Source of the DNA: Rhodobacterales bacterium RIFCSPHIGHO2_02_FULL_62_130
Lineage (GTDB): Bacteria; Pseudomonadota; Alphaproteobacteria; Rhodobacterales; Rhodobacteraceae
Reading direction: 5' to 3'
Assembly: GCA_001828855.1 (NCBI GenBank)
Contig: MHZT01000024.1
Coordinates: forward strand, 1 to 64,000
Length of the DNA: 64,000 nucleotides
Below are positions 53,146 to 62,398 of this stretch, one piece after another. Position 1 is the stretch's first letter; every line of letters starts with the position of its first letter. A program made the translations under genes and the position numbers. Below the pieces are notes generated by a model, which saw only the letters and a list, made by a program, of their open reading frames with translations, did no database searches and was not told the origin of the DNA.

Positions 53146-54165
53146 ATGGCCATCATTGCCGACATCCTGACCCAAGTGGACGCCGCCGCGGCGGCGGTCG
53201 GAGCCACGGCTTTTGATGCGGTTGCGGTGGAGATTGTGCCAGTTTTCCGCATCGGGTCGGTGTTGGTGGTAGCGCTGGTCGGCGTCAACTTGATGGCGCA
53301 GGCGGTGCCCATGACGCTCCGAAACGGGCTCGGCCTGATGGTCCGGATCGCCGTCGCCTCGGCCTTTCTGTCGTCCTGGACCAACTTCAACGCTGTCTAC
53401 GGTGTGCTGACCAATGCTCCAAGCGAGATAGGTGCCGTGGTGATGAACGCCTTCGGTGGCGGGTCCGGTAACCTCTATGACGGGCTGGATTCGCTCTATC
53501 TGCAGGCCCTCGATGTCGGCCAGGCAATCAGCCAGAACGGCAGCTACATTACGGGGGCCTTGGCTGGTCTTCTGATGTTCCTCGTTGCCGCTCTGATGGC
53601 CACGGTCTCGATCATCGTGATATCAGCGTCCAAGATCATGATCGGCGTCCTGGTCATCTTCGCCCCGATCGCCATCGCCTGTACGCTCTTCAAGGTGACG
53701 GCAGCGCTCTTCGACCGCTGGGTGAACCTGGCCTTGGGTTTTGCGTTCTACCCGATGCTGACCTCGGGCATGGCAGCTTTCACCATTGCCATTGCCCGCG
53801 ATCTCATCCCCGCCTCGCTTACTAATGTCGAGACCATTGGCGATGTACTGAGCTTCGTCGTGGTGACGATGCTCGGCACCGGCCTCATGGCCATGGTTCC
53901 GACCATCGCCCAATCGCTCGCACAAACCGCAACCGGCCTCAGCGGTGTCGCGAGTTCCACTTTCCGCGCGGCTGACAGCGTCAAAGGCTATGGCAGGTCC
54001 AGCATTGCCGCCGGGATCGGAGCCGGACGTGGTGCTGCAGGGCTGGATGCCGGGGGGCGTCGGCCATCGGACGCGCGCCTCAATGGCAATGCCGCAGGTC
54101 AGATCGGGCGATCAGCGGTGCAGACCGCGATGCGCCTCGCCAGCCGCACCCCGGACAAGAGTTGA
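53146..54165 (+). CDS. virB6: VirB6/TrbL-like inner-membrane channel protein
   Basis: 339 residues with six or so membrane segments (VVALVGVNLMAQAV; LAGLLMFLVAALMATVSIIVI; IMIGVLVIFAPIAIACTLF and others). The helical core and the FYPMLTSGMAAF region are typical of VirB6. The C-terminal 70 residues are hydrophilic and Gly/Arg-rich. It lines the DNA path through the inner membrane. Confidence 0.9.
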   Translation: MAIIADILTQVDAAAAAVGATAFDAVAVEIVPVFRIGSVLVVALVGVNLMAQAVPMTLRNGLGLMVRIAVASAFLSSWTNFNAVYGVLTNAPSEIGAVVMNAFGGGSGNLYDGLDSLYLQALDVGQAISQNGSYITGALAGLLMFLVAALMATVSIIVISASKIMIGVLVIFAPIAIACTLFKVTAALFDRWVNLALGFAFYPMLTSGMAAFTIAIARDLIPASLTNVETIGDVLSFVVVTMLGTGLMAMVPTIAQSLAQTATGLSGVASSTFRAADSVKGYGRSSIAAGIGAGRGAAGLDAGGRRPSDARLNGNAAGQIGRSAVQTAMRLASRTPDKS

Positions 54166-54198
54166 GCCCCCAATATGCCGAGTAACGGAGGAACGCCG

Positions 54199-54858
54199 AT
54201 GGAGGCGCATGGATTTGATGTCGATCTCATTCTCGAGCCGCGCCTCTCGGCCCGGCGTGCCTGGGCGGTTGCCGGTGGGGCAGGGGCCCTCAGCCTCGTT
54301 CTGGCTACGGCCCTCGTGCTGATCCTGCCGCTGAAGGAAACCCAGGTCTTTACCGTGCTGGTGGATCGCCAGACCGGCGATGCCGAAAAGGTGCTGCAGG
54401 TGGCCCCGACCGGCATCGAGGATCAGGAAGCGGTGAAGCAGAGCTTGCTCGTGGCTTATGTCTCCGACCGCGAAGGCTATTTCCTGCCCGGCATCCAAGC
54501 CCGGCTCGAAAGCGTGCAGCGCCGTTCGACGGCAGGAGCGGAGGAAAGTCTGCGGCTCCTCTGGTCCAAAGGCGGCGGCAACGCGGCCTATCCGCCCGAT
54601 GTCTATGGTCCGGGGGCGGAAGTTTCCGTGACGGTGCGCCGGATTACCTTCCTTGCGCCGAATGTGGCCCAAGTCCGCTTCCTCAAGACCCTGCGCAAGA
54701 CGAGGCAGGAACCAGTGACCCAGCCCTTCGTGGCCACGGTCGAATTCGCCTTCGCACCCAAGACCGAACGGTCCCTCGCCCATGTCTGGGAAAACCCGCT
54801 GGGTTTCACCGTCTCCTCCTACCGCGTCGATGCCGAAACCCTGGAGTCCAACCCATGA
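54199..54858 (+). CDS. virB8: VirB8-like assembly protein
   Basis: 219 residues from the ATG at 54199, preceded by GGAGG; an ATG 24 bases upstream has no ribosome site. One N-terminal membrane segment (about 22-44) and a periplasmic NTF2-like domain, as in VirB8. It nucleates the assembly of the channel. Overlaps virB9 by ATGA. Confidence 0.9.
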   Translation: MEAHGFDVDLILEPRLSARRAWAVAGGAGALSLVLATALVLILPLKETQVFTVLVDRQTGDAEKVLQVAPTGIEDQEAVKQSLLVAYVSDREGYFLPGIQARLESVQRRSTAGAEESLRLLWSKGGGNAAYPPDVYGPGAEVSVTVRRITFLAPNVAQVRFLKTLRKTRQEPVTQPFVATVEFAFAPKTERSLAHVWENPLGFTVSSYRVDAETLESNP

Positions 54859-55604
54859 CCCGCAGATCTTTCCTCCTTCTCGGGCTTCTGACGTCGACCC
54901 TAGTCCTGGCATGGCCAGCCTTCGCCGAGGTGGCCCCCGCTTCGATGGGTGCGGATGCCCGAGTGCGATCGGTGCTCTACAGCCCGGTCGATGTCATCCG
55001 CCTCGACACGCAGTTGCGGGTGAACACCGCCATTGAGCTTGGGGCAGGGGAACGGATCGACTCCGTGCTCTTGGGCGACAGCGAGGCCTTTGAAGTCGAA
55101 GTTCTGTCGAACCGCACCACGGTGTCGATCAAACCGGTGATCGGCGGGGCCGAGACAAACATGACGATATACACCGGGCGACGCACCATCACGCTGGCCA
55201 TCAGCGAGGGGCGATCGCGGAACCCGACCTTCCGGCTGGTGCTCCGCTATCCCGAGACGGGAGCGGGCAGGGCGGCAAAGCCTACCGTCGCTTCTGGCTC
55301 TCGGGACATCGGCTATGCCTGGTCAGGGGATGAGAAGCTGAAACCGGTCCATATCTGGAATGACGGGCAGGCAACCTATTTCGCGTTCGCTCCAGGCCTC
55401 AGGCCGTCGATTTTCGGGGTGGATGCCACGGGGCGCGAGGTCACGCTGAATTCCGGGACCCGTGGCAGTATCGTGCGCGTGCCGGGCTTGCGCGACGAAT
55501 ATTCGATCCGGATTGGCACGGAAGTGCTGTGCATCGAGCATGCGGAGGGCGGGATCACCACGGATCCTGCGCTTCTTGCCAAACTTCAGGGCTGGGAGTT
55601 CTGA
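54855..55604 (+). CDS. virB9: VirB9-like outer-membrane core protein
   Basis: 249 residues with signal peptide (LLLGLLTSTLVLAWPAFA). N-terminal beta domain with RVRSVLYSPVDVIRLDTQLRVNTAIELGAGE, and a C-terminal beta-sandwich (GDEKLKPVHIWNDGQATYFAF) typical of VirB9/CagX. It forms the outer core ring with VirB7 and VirB10. Confidence 0.93.
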   Translation: MTRRSFLLLGLLTSTLVLAWPAFAEVAPASMGADARVRSVLYSPVDVIRLDTQLRVNTAIELGAGERIDSVLLGDSEAFEVEVLSNRTTVSIKPVIGGAETNMTIYTGRRTITLAISEGRSRNPTFRLVLRYPETGAGRAAKPTVASGSRDIGYAWSGDEKLKPVHIWNDGQATYFAFAPGLRPSIFGVDATGREVTLNSGTRGSIVRVPGLRDEYSIRIGTEVLCIEHAEGGITTDPALLAKLQGWEF

Positions 55605-55605
55605 T

Positions 55606-56928
55606 ATGACCGATCAGCAAAAAACCGAGGCCCAGGCCAATCTCGAGACCGAATACAAGATCGAGCGCCCCAAGCCGAAGATGACGAAACATCAGAAGAT
55701 CGGCATGGGCGCGCTACTTGCCGGTGCGAGTATCGCCGCGATCTGGACGATCTGGCCTACGACCCCAGCTATCCCGGAAGTCGAAACCTCGGCTGTCGAG
55801 GAATTCCAGGATCAAGAAGGTGGTTCACCCTTCGGCCCCATCGAATCCGCGCCCAAGGCGGATGGCGGTGATGGCTTTGCCAATATCGAAGACGAGCTTG
55901 CCGCGCAGCGCGAGACCTTGGAGACGCGCAATGCTGCCCTGCAGGGGGAGGTCGATCGGTTGCAGAAAGAACTGGCCGACCTCGCTACCCGTGCCGATTC
56001 CGAAAAAGATGCCACGTCTAGGGATCTGGCCCTCGCCTTGGAAAAAGCACAGGCCCAAAACCTCGCACTGATCGAAGACATGCGCGGCCAGTTTGATCGT
56101 GAGATCGCTGCCTTGAAGGCCGAAGCTGACGGCACGAGCGCGGCCGATGCCGAACGGGAATCCGAACTGGCCGCCAAGCGTGTTGAGCGGGAAGAGCAAC
56201 TGGCCGCCCGGATCACCTCGCCCTCTGTCGTCTATGATGGGGGCGACAAGTCCGGGGCAGGGGAGGGGGGCATGGGCATGCCCGAAGAGGCAACCTCTGG
56301 CTCGCGCGACGCCGCAGGTCGGGATTTCGTGCAATCGGGCCGAGAAGCGACCGAGGTCGAGGCAAGCCAGATCATTGCCAATCCGTCGAACACGGTGCTG
56401 CAGGGCACGATGATCGAAGCCACGCTTGAGAACGCAGTGGATTCGAGCCTGCCCGGACAAATCACCGCCATCGTTACACGTCCGGTCTGGTCCTTCGATC
56501 AGGCGCAGATTCTGGTGCCAGCAGGTTCACGGCTCTTTGGCGAATATTCCTCCGAGGTCGCCATCGGTCAGGGCCGCATCCTCGTGGCCTGGACTCGGCT
56601 TGTGACGCCGGATGGTCAATCCGTGCAGATGGAAGCTTTCGGGGGGGATGCCCAAGGCCGATCCGGCATCACCGGCAAGGTCAACAGTCGCTTTGGCCAG
56701 CGCTTTGGATCGGCGGCGCTGATTTCGTTGTTGGGGGCGGCGCCCGCTGTCGCTGCCGCGAAATACACCACGGACATCTCGTCGGACACTGCAGAGAACA
56801 TCGGTCAAGACCTGAGTTCCGTCATGGGTTCTGCCGTCGAGGCCTATACCAGCCTGCCGCCGATCATCACCGCCGTGCCCGGGGCCGCCATCACTGTCAT
56901 GGTCGACCGCGATCTGGAATTCTGGTGA
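55606..56928 (+). CDS. virB10: VirB10-like core protein
   Basis: 440 residues from the ATG at 55606 (GGGAG upstream). Cytoplasmic N-terminus, one membrane segment (about 36-53), a coiled-coil region with repeated Asp/Glu/Ala (about 95-200), then the TrbI/VirB10 beta-barrel domain (about 270-440; VLQGTMIEATLENAVDSSLPGQ and IVAWTRL-type strands). It spans both membranes and senses ATP use by VirB4/VirB11. Confidence 0.94.
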   Translation: MTDQQKTEAQANLETEYKIERPKPKMTKHQKIGMGALLAGASIAAIWTIWPTTPAIPEVETSAVEEFQDQEGGSPFGPIESAPKADGGDGFANIEDELAAQRETLETRNAALQGEVDRLQKELADLATRADSEKDATSRDLALALEKAQAQNLALIEDMRGQFDREIAALKAEADGTSAADAERESELAAKRVEREEQLAARITSPSVVYDGGDKSGAGEGGMGMPEEATSGSRDAAGRDFVQSGREATEVEASQIIANPSNTVLQGTMIEATLENAVDSSLPGQITAIVTRPVWSFDQAQILVPAGSRLFGEYSSEVAIGQGRILVAWTRLVTPDGQSVQMEAFGGDAQGRSGITGKVNSRFGQRFGSAALISLLGAAPAVAAAKYTTDISSDTAENIGQDLSSVMGSAVEAYTSLPPIITAVPGAAITVMVDRDLEFW

Positions 56929-56941
56929 GGAGGACCCAAAG

Positions 56942-57970
56942 ATGGACGGGCAACCTTCATTTCTTGGAGCCTATCTTTCCTCCCTTGCACCCGTCCTGCA
57001 GCGGGAGGACTTGGTCGAGATCGCAATCAATCCTGACGGCAAGATCTGGATCGAGCGCAAGGGCGGTAGCCACATGGAGTTGGTTCCGGATCTGGTGATC
57101 GACCGGGCGCTGTCGGTAAATCTCGGACAGGCCATCGCCTCCTCGGTGGGAGTGCAGTTCTCCGACAAGAAGCCGACGGTGTCTGGGAAGATCACGTGGG
57201 GCACTACGGCGATCCGGGCGCAGGTCGTGGCGCCGCCCATCGTGGACGGCGGCATGGCGATCACGCTTCGACCGTTCCAGGTGGCAATGGATGCGCTGAT
57301 CAAACCGACGCTTCTCCACGGATCGCTGATCGATCTCGATCATCGAAAGCGCGAGCTTGGCAAGGAAGTTCTGGCTCTGGCCGAAGCGGGTGAGGTGGAG
57401 GCCGCGATGCGGCTCTGCGTTCGCAAGCGCCTCAATATGCTGATTTCTGGGGGGACATCGACGGGCAAGACGACCTTCGCGCGGTCTCTGCTGGCGATGG
57501 TCGATCCTGCCGAGCGGCTGGTGACGATCGAGGATGCTTATGAGCTCTTCCCGACACAGTCGAACGTTGTGGCGCTCAAGGCGGACAGGAATTCGCAAGG
57601 GGAGCGGACACCGGCGCGGTTGCTGGAGGCATCGCTGCGGATGCGGCCGGACCGGATCATTCTGGGCGAGTTGCGCGGGGAGGAGAGCCGGACGTTTCTG
57701 GAGGCGATCAACACCGGGCATGGTGGGTCCTTCACGACGATCCATGCAGACACCGCACGGAAGGCCATTGACCGGTTGGCGATCATGGTGATGGCGGCCG
57801 GGCTGGGCATGGGGTTTGAGGAGGTGAAGCGGTACTGCGAGGGCTCGGTGGATCTCGTGGTCCAACTCGAGCGTCGGGGTGGGGTGCGGGGAGTGGTGGA
57901 GATTTGGACGCCATCAAGAAACCATTGCACCGCAGGAATTGTTCCTGCGGTGCCTAATGTATTTACTTAA
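56942..57970 (+). CDS. virB11: VirB11 traffic ATPase with aberrant C-terminus
   Basis: 342 residues; GAGGAGG precedes the ATG. Walker A GGTSTGKTTF near residue 170, Walker B region RMRPDRIILGELRGEES near 230, and the histidine box GHGGSFTTIHADT. The normal end of the family is reached at about GVVEIWTP. The last ~20 residues (RNHCTAGIVPAVPNVFT) are encoded by a hairpin that looks like the terminator of the convergent CusF-like gene, and the frame overlaps that gene by 8 bp. The native stop was probably lost at a recombination junction. No virD4 follows. Confidence 0.92.
   Translation: MDGQPSFLGAYLSSLAPVLQREDLVEIAINPDGKIWIERKGGSHMELVPDLVIDRALSVNLGQAIASSVGVQFSDKKPTVSGKITWGTTAIRAQVVAPPIVDGGMAITLRPFQVAMDALIKPTLLHGSLIDLDHRKRELGKEVLALAEAGEVEAAMRLCVRKRLNMLISGGTSTGKTTFARSLLAMVDPAERLVTIEDAYELFPTQSNVVALKADRNSQGERTPARLLEASLRMRPDRIILGELRGEESRTFLEAINTGHGGSFTTIHADTARKAIDRLAIMVMAAGLGMGFEEVKRYCEGSVDLVVQLERRGGVRGVVEIWTPSRNHCTAGIVPAVPNVFT
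57927..57953. terminator. Hairpin at the virB11 / cusF-like junction
   Basis: A perfect 12-bp stem (GCACCGCAGGAA and its complement) with loop TTG lies inside the open frame of virB11 and 9 bases after the stop of the CusF-like gene. It is a good bidirectional terminator shape, with only a weak T run on either side. Confidence 0.65.
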
Positions 57971-58247
57971 GAGCCGTCACGGTCAGTTTGCCATTGACGC
58001 GATCGGCGGTGAACTCGATCTCCTTCCCCACTTCCAGTTGTTCTGCCATGGCCGCATCGCCCAGCACGAAGACCATGGTCATCGCGGGCATTTCCAGATC
58101 GACCAGTTCTTCGTGGATCAGCGTGACCTTTCCGGCCTTCTCGTCGATCTTCTTGACCGTGGCCTTGGTGAAGGTGGCAGCCCAGCTAGCGCCAGAGAGG
58201 GCGAAAGACGCGATTGCAGCAGCAGACAGAATGGTACGGATTTTCAT
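57963..58247 (-). CDS. CusF-like periplasmic copper-binding protein
   Basis: 94 residues with signal peptide ending near A23. The small beta-barrel of CusF/CusF_Ec type carries HEELVDLEMPAMTMVF: a histidine and two methionines as in CusF (H, M, M), while the tryptophan that caps the CusF copper is replaced. It probably binds Cu(I)/Ag(I) and feeds an RND pump or oxidase. It is the last gene of the copper unit and convergent to virB11. Confidence 0.9.
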   Translation of the reverse strand: MKIRTILSAAAIASFALSGASWAATFTKATVKKIDEKAGKVTLIHEELVDLEMPAMTMVFVLGDAAMAEQLEVGKEIEFTADRVNGKLTVTALK

Positions 58248-58270
58248 GATACTCTCCTTGGGGTGAAGGT

Positions 58271-58741
58271 TCAGTTGACTGCGACAGGGCTACGCATGCC
58301 CGCCTCATAATGCCCGGGCATCAGGCAGGCGAATTCGAAGGTTCCGGCATTGGAGAAGGTCCAGATGATGCTGCCTTTTTCGCCGGGTTCAAGGCGGACG
58401 GCGTTCGGATCGTCGTGCTCCATCTCGGGAAACTTTGCCATCAGTTCCATATGCTCGGCGTTCTTCGGCATTGTATCGAGGACGAATTCGTGTGGGTTTT
58501 CACCCTCGTTCACGATTTCAAATCGGATGGTCTCACCCGCTGCGATGGCCAGATCGCGCGGCTCATAGAGATATTCGCCATCTTCCGTTTCATACATCCG
58601 GACCGTGATCGTGCGGGTCACGTCGGCTGCGATCCCGGGTTGGCCCACTTCCATCTCATCATGGGAGTGGTTGCCGGTGCCCGCCGCAAAGGCCGCGCCA
58701 GCGGTCACGAGAGAAGCGACAATAAGAGACAGAGTTTTCAT
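58271..58741 (-). CDS. Periplasmic cupredoxin (blue copper-like)
   Basis: 156 residues from the ATG at 58739-58741 (AAGGAA upstream); signal peptide ending near A20. Type 1 copper ligands H84 (NPHEFVLD), C139, H144 and M149 (CLMPGHYEAGM). A His/Asp/Met-rich start (GNHSHDEM) and an EMEHDD stretch could bind more copper. Likely an electron or copper carrier for the oxidase encoded directly upstream. Confidence 0.92.
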   Translation of the reverse strand: MKTLSLIVASLVTAGAAFAAGTGNHSHDEMEVGQPGIAADVTRTITVRMYETEDGEYLYEPRDLAIAAGETIRFEIVNEGENPHEFVLDTMPKNAEHMELMAKFPEMEHDDPNAVRLEPGEKGSIIWTFSNAGTFEFACLMPGHYEAGMRSPVAVN

Positions 58742-58776
58742 TCGCGTTTCCTTGGTCTGTTTGGTTCGAGAAGGTT

Positions 58777-60129
58777 TCACGGCCTGCGCATGGCGGCAGG
58801 GTTCGGGGTCAGGACTGTCGCGGGGCTGTCGCTGATGACGGGGCTCGGCACCGCCCCGGTCCATTCGTAGGCTTCGGTTCCTGGTGGATTTTCATACCAG
58901 CCCGGGTCGGCGTAATCGTCGGCAGCAATGCCCTCGCGCACCTTCACGACCGAGAACATGCCGCCCATTTCGATGGGGCCATGCGGACCCCAGCCGGTCA
59001 TCATCGGCACGGTATTGGCGGGGATTTCCATCGACATCTCACCCATGTCGGCCATGCCTGCGGTGCCCATCGGCATGTATTCGGGCTGGTGCTTCTGGAT
59101 CAGCTTGGTCAGGCGCGACTTGTCCGCCCCGATGAAGGTCGGCACGTCATGACCCATGGCATTCATGGTGTGGTGCGACTTGTGGCAATGGATCGCCCAG
59201 TCGCCAGGGTATTTTGCATCGAACTCATAGGCCCGCATCGCCCCTACCGGGATGTCGATCGACACTTCGGGCCAGCGCGCTTCGGGGCGAACCCAGCCGC
59301 CATCGGTGCAGGTCACTTCGAAATCGTAACCATGCATATGGATCGGGTGGTTGGTCATGGTCAGGTTGCCAACCCGTACGCGGACCCGATCCCCCTTGTT
59401 CACCACCAGTGGGTCGATGCCAGGAAAGACCCGACTATTCCAGGTCCAGAGGTTGAAATCGGTCATCTGCATGACGCGCGGCATGTAGGTGCCGGGGTCG
59501 ATATCATAGGCGTTGAGCAGAAAGCAGAAGTCCCGGTCCACCCGCATGAATGCTGGATCTTTCGGGTGCACGATGAAAAGTCCCATCATGCCCATGGCCA
59601 TCTGCACCATCTCGTCGGCATGGGGATGATACATGAAGGTGCCGGATTTGATCAGGTCGAACTCGTAGACGAATGTCTTGCCCGGCGGGATCTGCTTTTG
59701 CGACAACCCGCCAACACCGTCCATGCCTGAAGGCAGGATCATGCCGTGCCAGTGAACCGTGGTATGTTCGGGCAGTTTGTTGGTGACGAAGATCCGCACT
59801 CTGTCACCTTCGACCGCTTCGATGGTCGGGCCGATGGACTGGCCGTTATAGCCCCAGAGGTAGGCGATCATGCCCTCGGCAAGCTCGCGCTCCACCGGTT
59901 CGGCGACCAAATGAAATTCCTTGATATTGCCGTTCATCCGGTAGGGAAGCGTCCAACCGTTCAGCGTGACGACCGGGTTGTAGTCCGGCCCCGATTGGGG
60001 GATGAGCGGTTTCTGGGTCTTCGCATCCGTTGCAACCGGTGCTTCCGGCAGACCCATATTGCTGGTCTGCGCCCAAGCGCCACTGGCGACCAGAGTCGCA
60101 CCTGCACCAAGAAGTTGGCGTCTGTTCAT
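58777..60129 (-). CDS. Multicopper oxidase (copper resistance)
   Basis: 450 residues. Twin-arginine-like signal (NRRQLLGAGATLVASGAWAQ). Copper motifs HWHG, YHPHADEM, HPIHMHGYDFE and HCHKSHHTM. A Met/His-rich C-terminal part (MPMGTAGMADMGEMSM) suits Cu(I) handling. It lies between the TolC-family gene and the cupredoxin gene in one unit. It differs in length and motif spacing from the oxidase at 8588. Confidence 0.92.
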   Translation of the reverse strand: MNRRQLLGAGATLVASGAWAQTSNMGLPEAPVATDAKTQKPLIPQSGPDYNPVVTLNGWTLPYRMNGNIKEFHLVAEPVERELAEGMIAYLWGYNGQSIGPTIEAVEGDRVRIFVTNKLPEHTTVHWHGMILPSGMDGVGGLSQKQIPPGKTFVYEFDLIKSGTFMYHPHADEMVQMAMGMMGLFIVHPKDPAFMRVDRDFCFLLNAYDIDPGTYMPRVMQMTDFNLWTWNSRVFPGIDPLVVNKGDRVRVRVGNLTMTNHPIHMHGYDFEVTCTDGGWVRPEARWPEVSIDIPVGAMRAYEFDAKYPGDWAIHCHKSHHTMNAMGHDVPTFIGADKSRLTKLIQKHQPEYMPMGTAGMADMGEMSMEIPANTVPMMTGWGPHGPIEMGGMFSVVKVREGIAADDYADPGWYENPPGTEAYEWTGAVPSPVISDSPATVLTPNPAAMRRP

Positions 60130-60140
60130 CTGCTGTCTCC

Positions 60141-61628
60141 TTAATGACCTGCTGGTTCTTCGGCAGCTGCAGTTACGCGGCCACCGCTCGACGGCGCAGT
60201 CGCACCGCCACCGCCGTAAAGAACGGCCGTCATATTTGCATCCGCGAGCCAGAAGTCCCGCCGAGCCGAAGCTTCGAGCAGGTTCGACTGCATCCTCGCC
60301 CGCGTGTCGGCCAAAAGTTCAAAGGTATTGGTGATCATGCCGTTGTAGGACAAGAGCGCCTCTTCCTCGATCGTCTCGCGCAGCGGCAGAACTGTGTCCC
60401 GATAGTGCCGGGCAATCTTGTGGGTGCCGGTCCAGGCCAGATGTGCTGCGCGGGCCTCCGATCTGACATTCACTGCCTTCTGCGCCAGTTGATGCGCGGC
60501 CTTCATGTACGCCACCTCTCCCTTCCGCAGGCGGGCCGCACCAGTGTCGAAGATCGGAATCTCGAAAGCCACTTCGAGGTCAAGGCTGTCGGTCTGGGTG
60601 CTGTGACGCTTGCCATCCTCAAGCTCGCGCTCGATCTCGGTGCCTGCTGCCAGCGCGATATCCGACACGATGCGCGTCCGGTCCGCCAGACGGTAGTCCA
60701 GCGCCACCGCTTCCAGCTCCAGCTTTGCCGTCGCAAGATCGACGCGGCCCGCCAGCGCCTCGCTTTCGAAGGCCTTGCGACCGGCAATGTTCGGCAGGCC
60801 CGGCAGGGTGTTTGGCACGAAGTAGTTCAGGTCGGCACCGAACAGACCCAAACTGCGGGTCAGATCCTCTTTAGCAAGTTTGGCGGCAAGGTCTGCTTGC
60901 GCCCTTTGGCCTGCCAGTTCGGCGGCAAAGGCATGTTCGCGAGCTTGATCGTCGCGGCCCAGATAGCCGGTTTTGCCCAATTCTGCTGCCAGTTCAGAGG
61001 CCGCATCTGCAGTCTCTTGTGTCTGGCGTACAAGACTCGCCGCCTCGAATGCCGCGACAGCGGTGATCCACGCTTTTCGAGTTTCAGTGGCGACCCGCAG
61101 GGTTTCTTCTGCTGCCACAAGCTGCGCCTGCCGGAACTGGACATCGGCGATCCGGTTGCGGCTTTTCTGCGTGGTCAGGGCAAGAAGATTTGCCGCGATG
61201 CCGCCCTCCAAAGTACGGAATCCATCAAGACTTTGGCTGCCAATGCCCAACACGCCCAGATGGAGTGACGGATTGGGCGCAAGCGCCACCTGCCAAGCGT
61301 CGGCAGCCGACAGGCCAAGATCGGCATAAGCCGCCTGCAGGCCGCGATTGTTCAACAGAGCGACTTGAACGGCAGTATCCGCCGAAATGGTTTTGCCTGC
61401 GACCAAAGCCGAAACGCGCTTGGCATTCGCGGCGATGGCCTCGGGGGACTGTAGCCACACCACTTCGGCTCCCGTCGCACGCTTGGCGGTCGCCGAAACC
61501 GTTGCCAAACCTGCGGAGGGAGATGAAAACCGTGCAATGTCGGAAGTCGGTGTGCAGGCCGCCAACAGAAGCGAGCCGCTGAGGCTCAAGGCGATAGCGC
61601 GGGGGATGACCATGCGAGAGAGGGTCAT
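60141..61628 (-). CDS. TolC-family outer-membrane efflux protein
   Basis: 495 residues starting at 61628, where GGGAGG lies 6 bases upstream. The N-terminal signal contains a lipobox-like LLLAAC near residue 25. Two repeated helical halves of the OEP family follow (for example VALLNNRGLQAAYADLGLSAADAWQ and LELEAVALDYRLADRTR). It is the only outer-membrane factor in the window and may serve the Cus pump at 16303-20888. Overlaps the preceding small lipoprotein gene (ATGA). Confidence 0.88.
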   Translation of the reverse strand: MTLSRMVIPRAIALSLSGSLLLAACTPTSDIARFSSPSAGLATVSATAKRATGAEVVWLQSPEAIAANAKRVSALVAGKTISADTAVQVALLNNRGLQAAYADLGLSAADAWQVALAPNPSLHLGVLGIGSQSLDGFRTLEGGIAANLLALTTQKSRNRIADVQFRQAQLVAAEETLRVATETRKAWITAVAAFEAASLVRQTQETADAASELAAELGKTGYLGRDDQAREHAFAAELAGQRAQADLAAKLAKEDLTRSLGLFGADLNYFVPNTLPGLPNIAGRKAFESEALAGRVDLATAKLELEAVALDYRLADRTRIVSDIALAAGTEIERELEDGKRHSTQTDSLDLEVAFEIPIFDTGAARLRKGEVAYMKAAHQLAQKAVNVRSEARAAHLAWTGTHKIARHYRDTVLPLRETIEEEALLSYNGMITNTFELLADTRARMQSNLLEASARRDFWLADANMTAVLYGGGGATAPSSGGRVTAAAEEPAGH

Positions 61629-61852
61629 TCATTACCTCCCGCGCCGGGCGCGCTGGCATCATTGACTGCTTGCCAATTGGCTGGGTCTGTAACTGGTCGC
61701 GGCGTGTAGGCGAGTTCCACCGAGGGAAGCGGTGCGGTGATACTGCTCGTCACAGCCGCAGGCGCTACTGAGCCCGCCGGTGGCAGGGGGACGGACTGGG
61801 CGCAAGCACCCACCGCCAGCGGCAAGACAGCCGCCGAAATTCTGAAAAGCAT
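61625..61852 (-). CDS. Small lipoprotein, first gene of the copper oxidase unit
   Basis: 75 residues with signal peptide and lipobox VGAC near residue 17. The mature peptide is short and rich in Pro, Ala and Val; no domain recognised. Coupled to the TolC-family gene by ATGA overlap. Confidence 0.6.
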   Translation of the reverse strand: MLFRISAAVLPLAVGACAQSVPLPPAGSVAPAAVTSSITAPLPSVELAYTPRPVTDPANWQAVNDASAPGAGGNE

Positions 61853-61939
61853 GAGGTTTCCTGATCCTGTATGTGCTTCCTGTCCCCCAACGAAGGGCGG
61901 GGGTTTCAGACGAACATGATCGCGCGAGAGGCGCGAGGA

Positions 61940-62302
61940 TCAGGCGATGGGAGGGCGGTGCAAACTACCGGCATCCAGAGAGGGGCGCAAAAGATCGCCA
62001 TGAGGGGTGGTATTCCCTGCGAGAAGCTGTTGCGAATGGCTCATGAGGTTCAAGCAGCCAACGACAGCGACGCAGCTGTGTTGAACGCAGCTCTGCCCCT
62101 CGGCCTCGTGATGCGATGCGTCTGTGGCCCCAGCCGCATGGTCATGTGGGGCGAGTTCTTCATCCTGCACAGCAGTTATGCAATGCGAACCATGCGACCC
62201 GCCATGATCTGCGTAAGCAATACCGCTTGCCCCGGTCGCAATGACCAAGATCAGGCAGATTACCCGCATCAAATAAGGCAAGACATATTGCATCATGTCC
62301 AT
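61940..62302 (-). CDS. His/Cys-rich exported protein (CopL-like?)
   Basis: 120 residues from the ATG at 62300-62302; in-frame ATGs at 62296, 62293 and 62269 are alternatives, the last giving the neatest signal peptide (MRVICLILVIATGASGIAYA). The mature part holds His and Cys clusters (DHGGSHGSHC, HDHAAGATDASHHEAEGQSC, QHSC, GC), consistent with metal binding. Small His/Cys-rich proteins before copper genes are sometimes called CopL; the match is only in character. Confidence 0.6.
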   Translation of the reverse strand: MDMMQYVLPYLMRVICLILVIATGASGIAYADHGGSHGSHCITAVQDEELAPHDHAAGATDASHHEAEGQSCVQHSCVAVVGCLNLMSHSQQLLAGNTTPHGDLLRPSLDAGSLHRPPIA

Positions 62303-62398
62303 TGCAGTGCCGCACCCCTGTCGGCCTGTCAATTGGCACTTTGATCGCGTCTTATCAGTTTCGCATCACTGTTTCGTCAGGGCATCAGGCAGGCTTGG

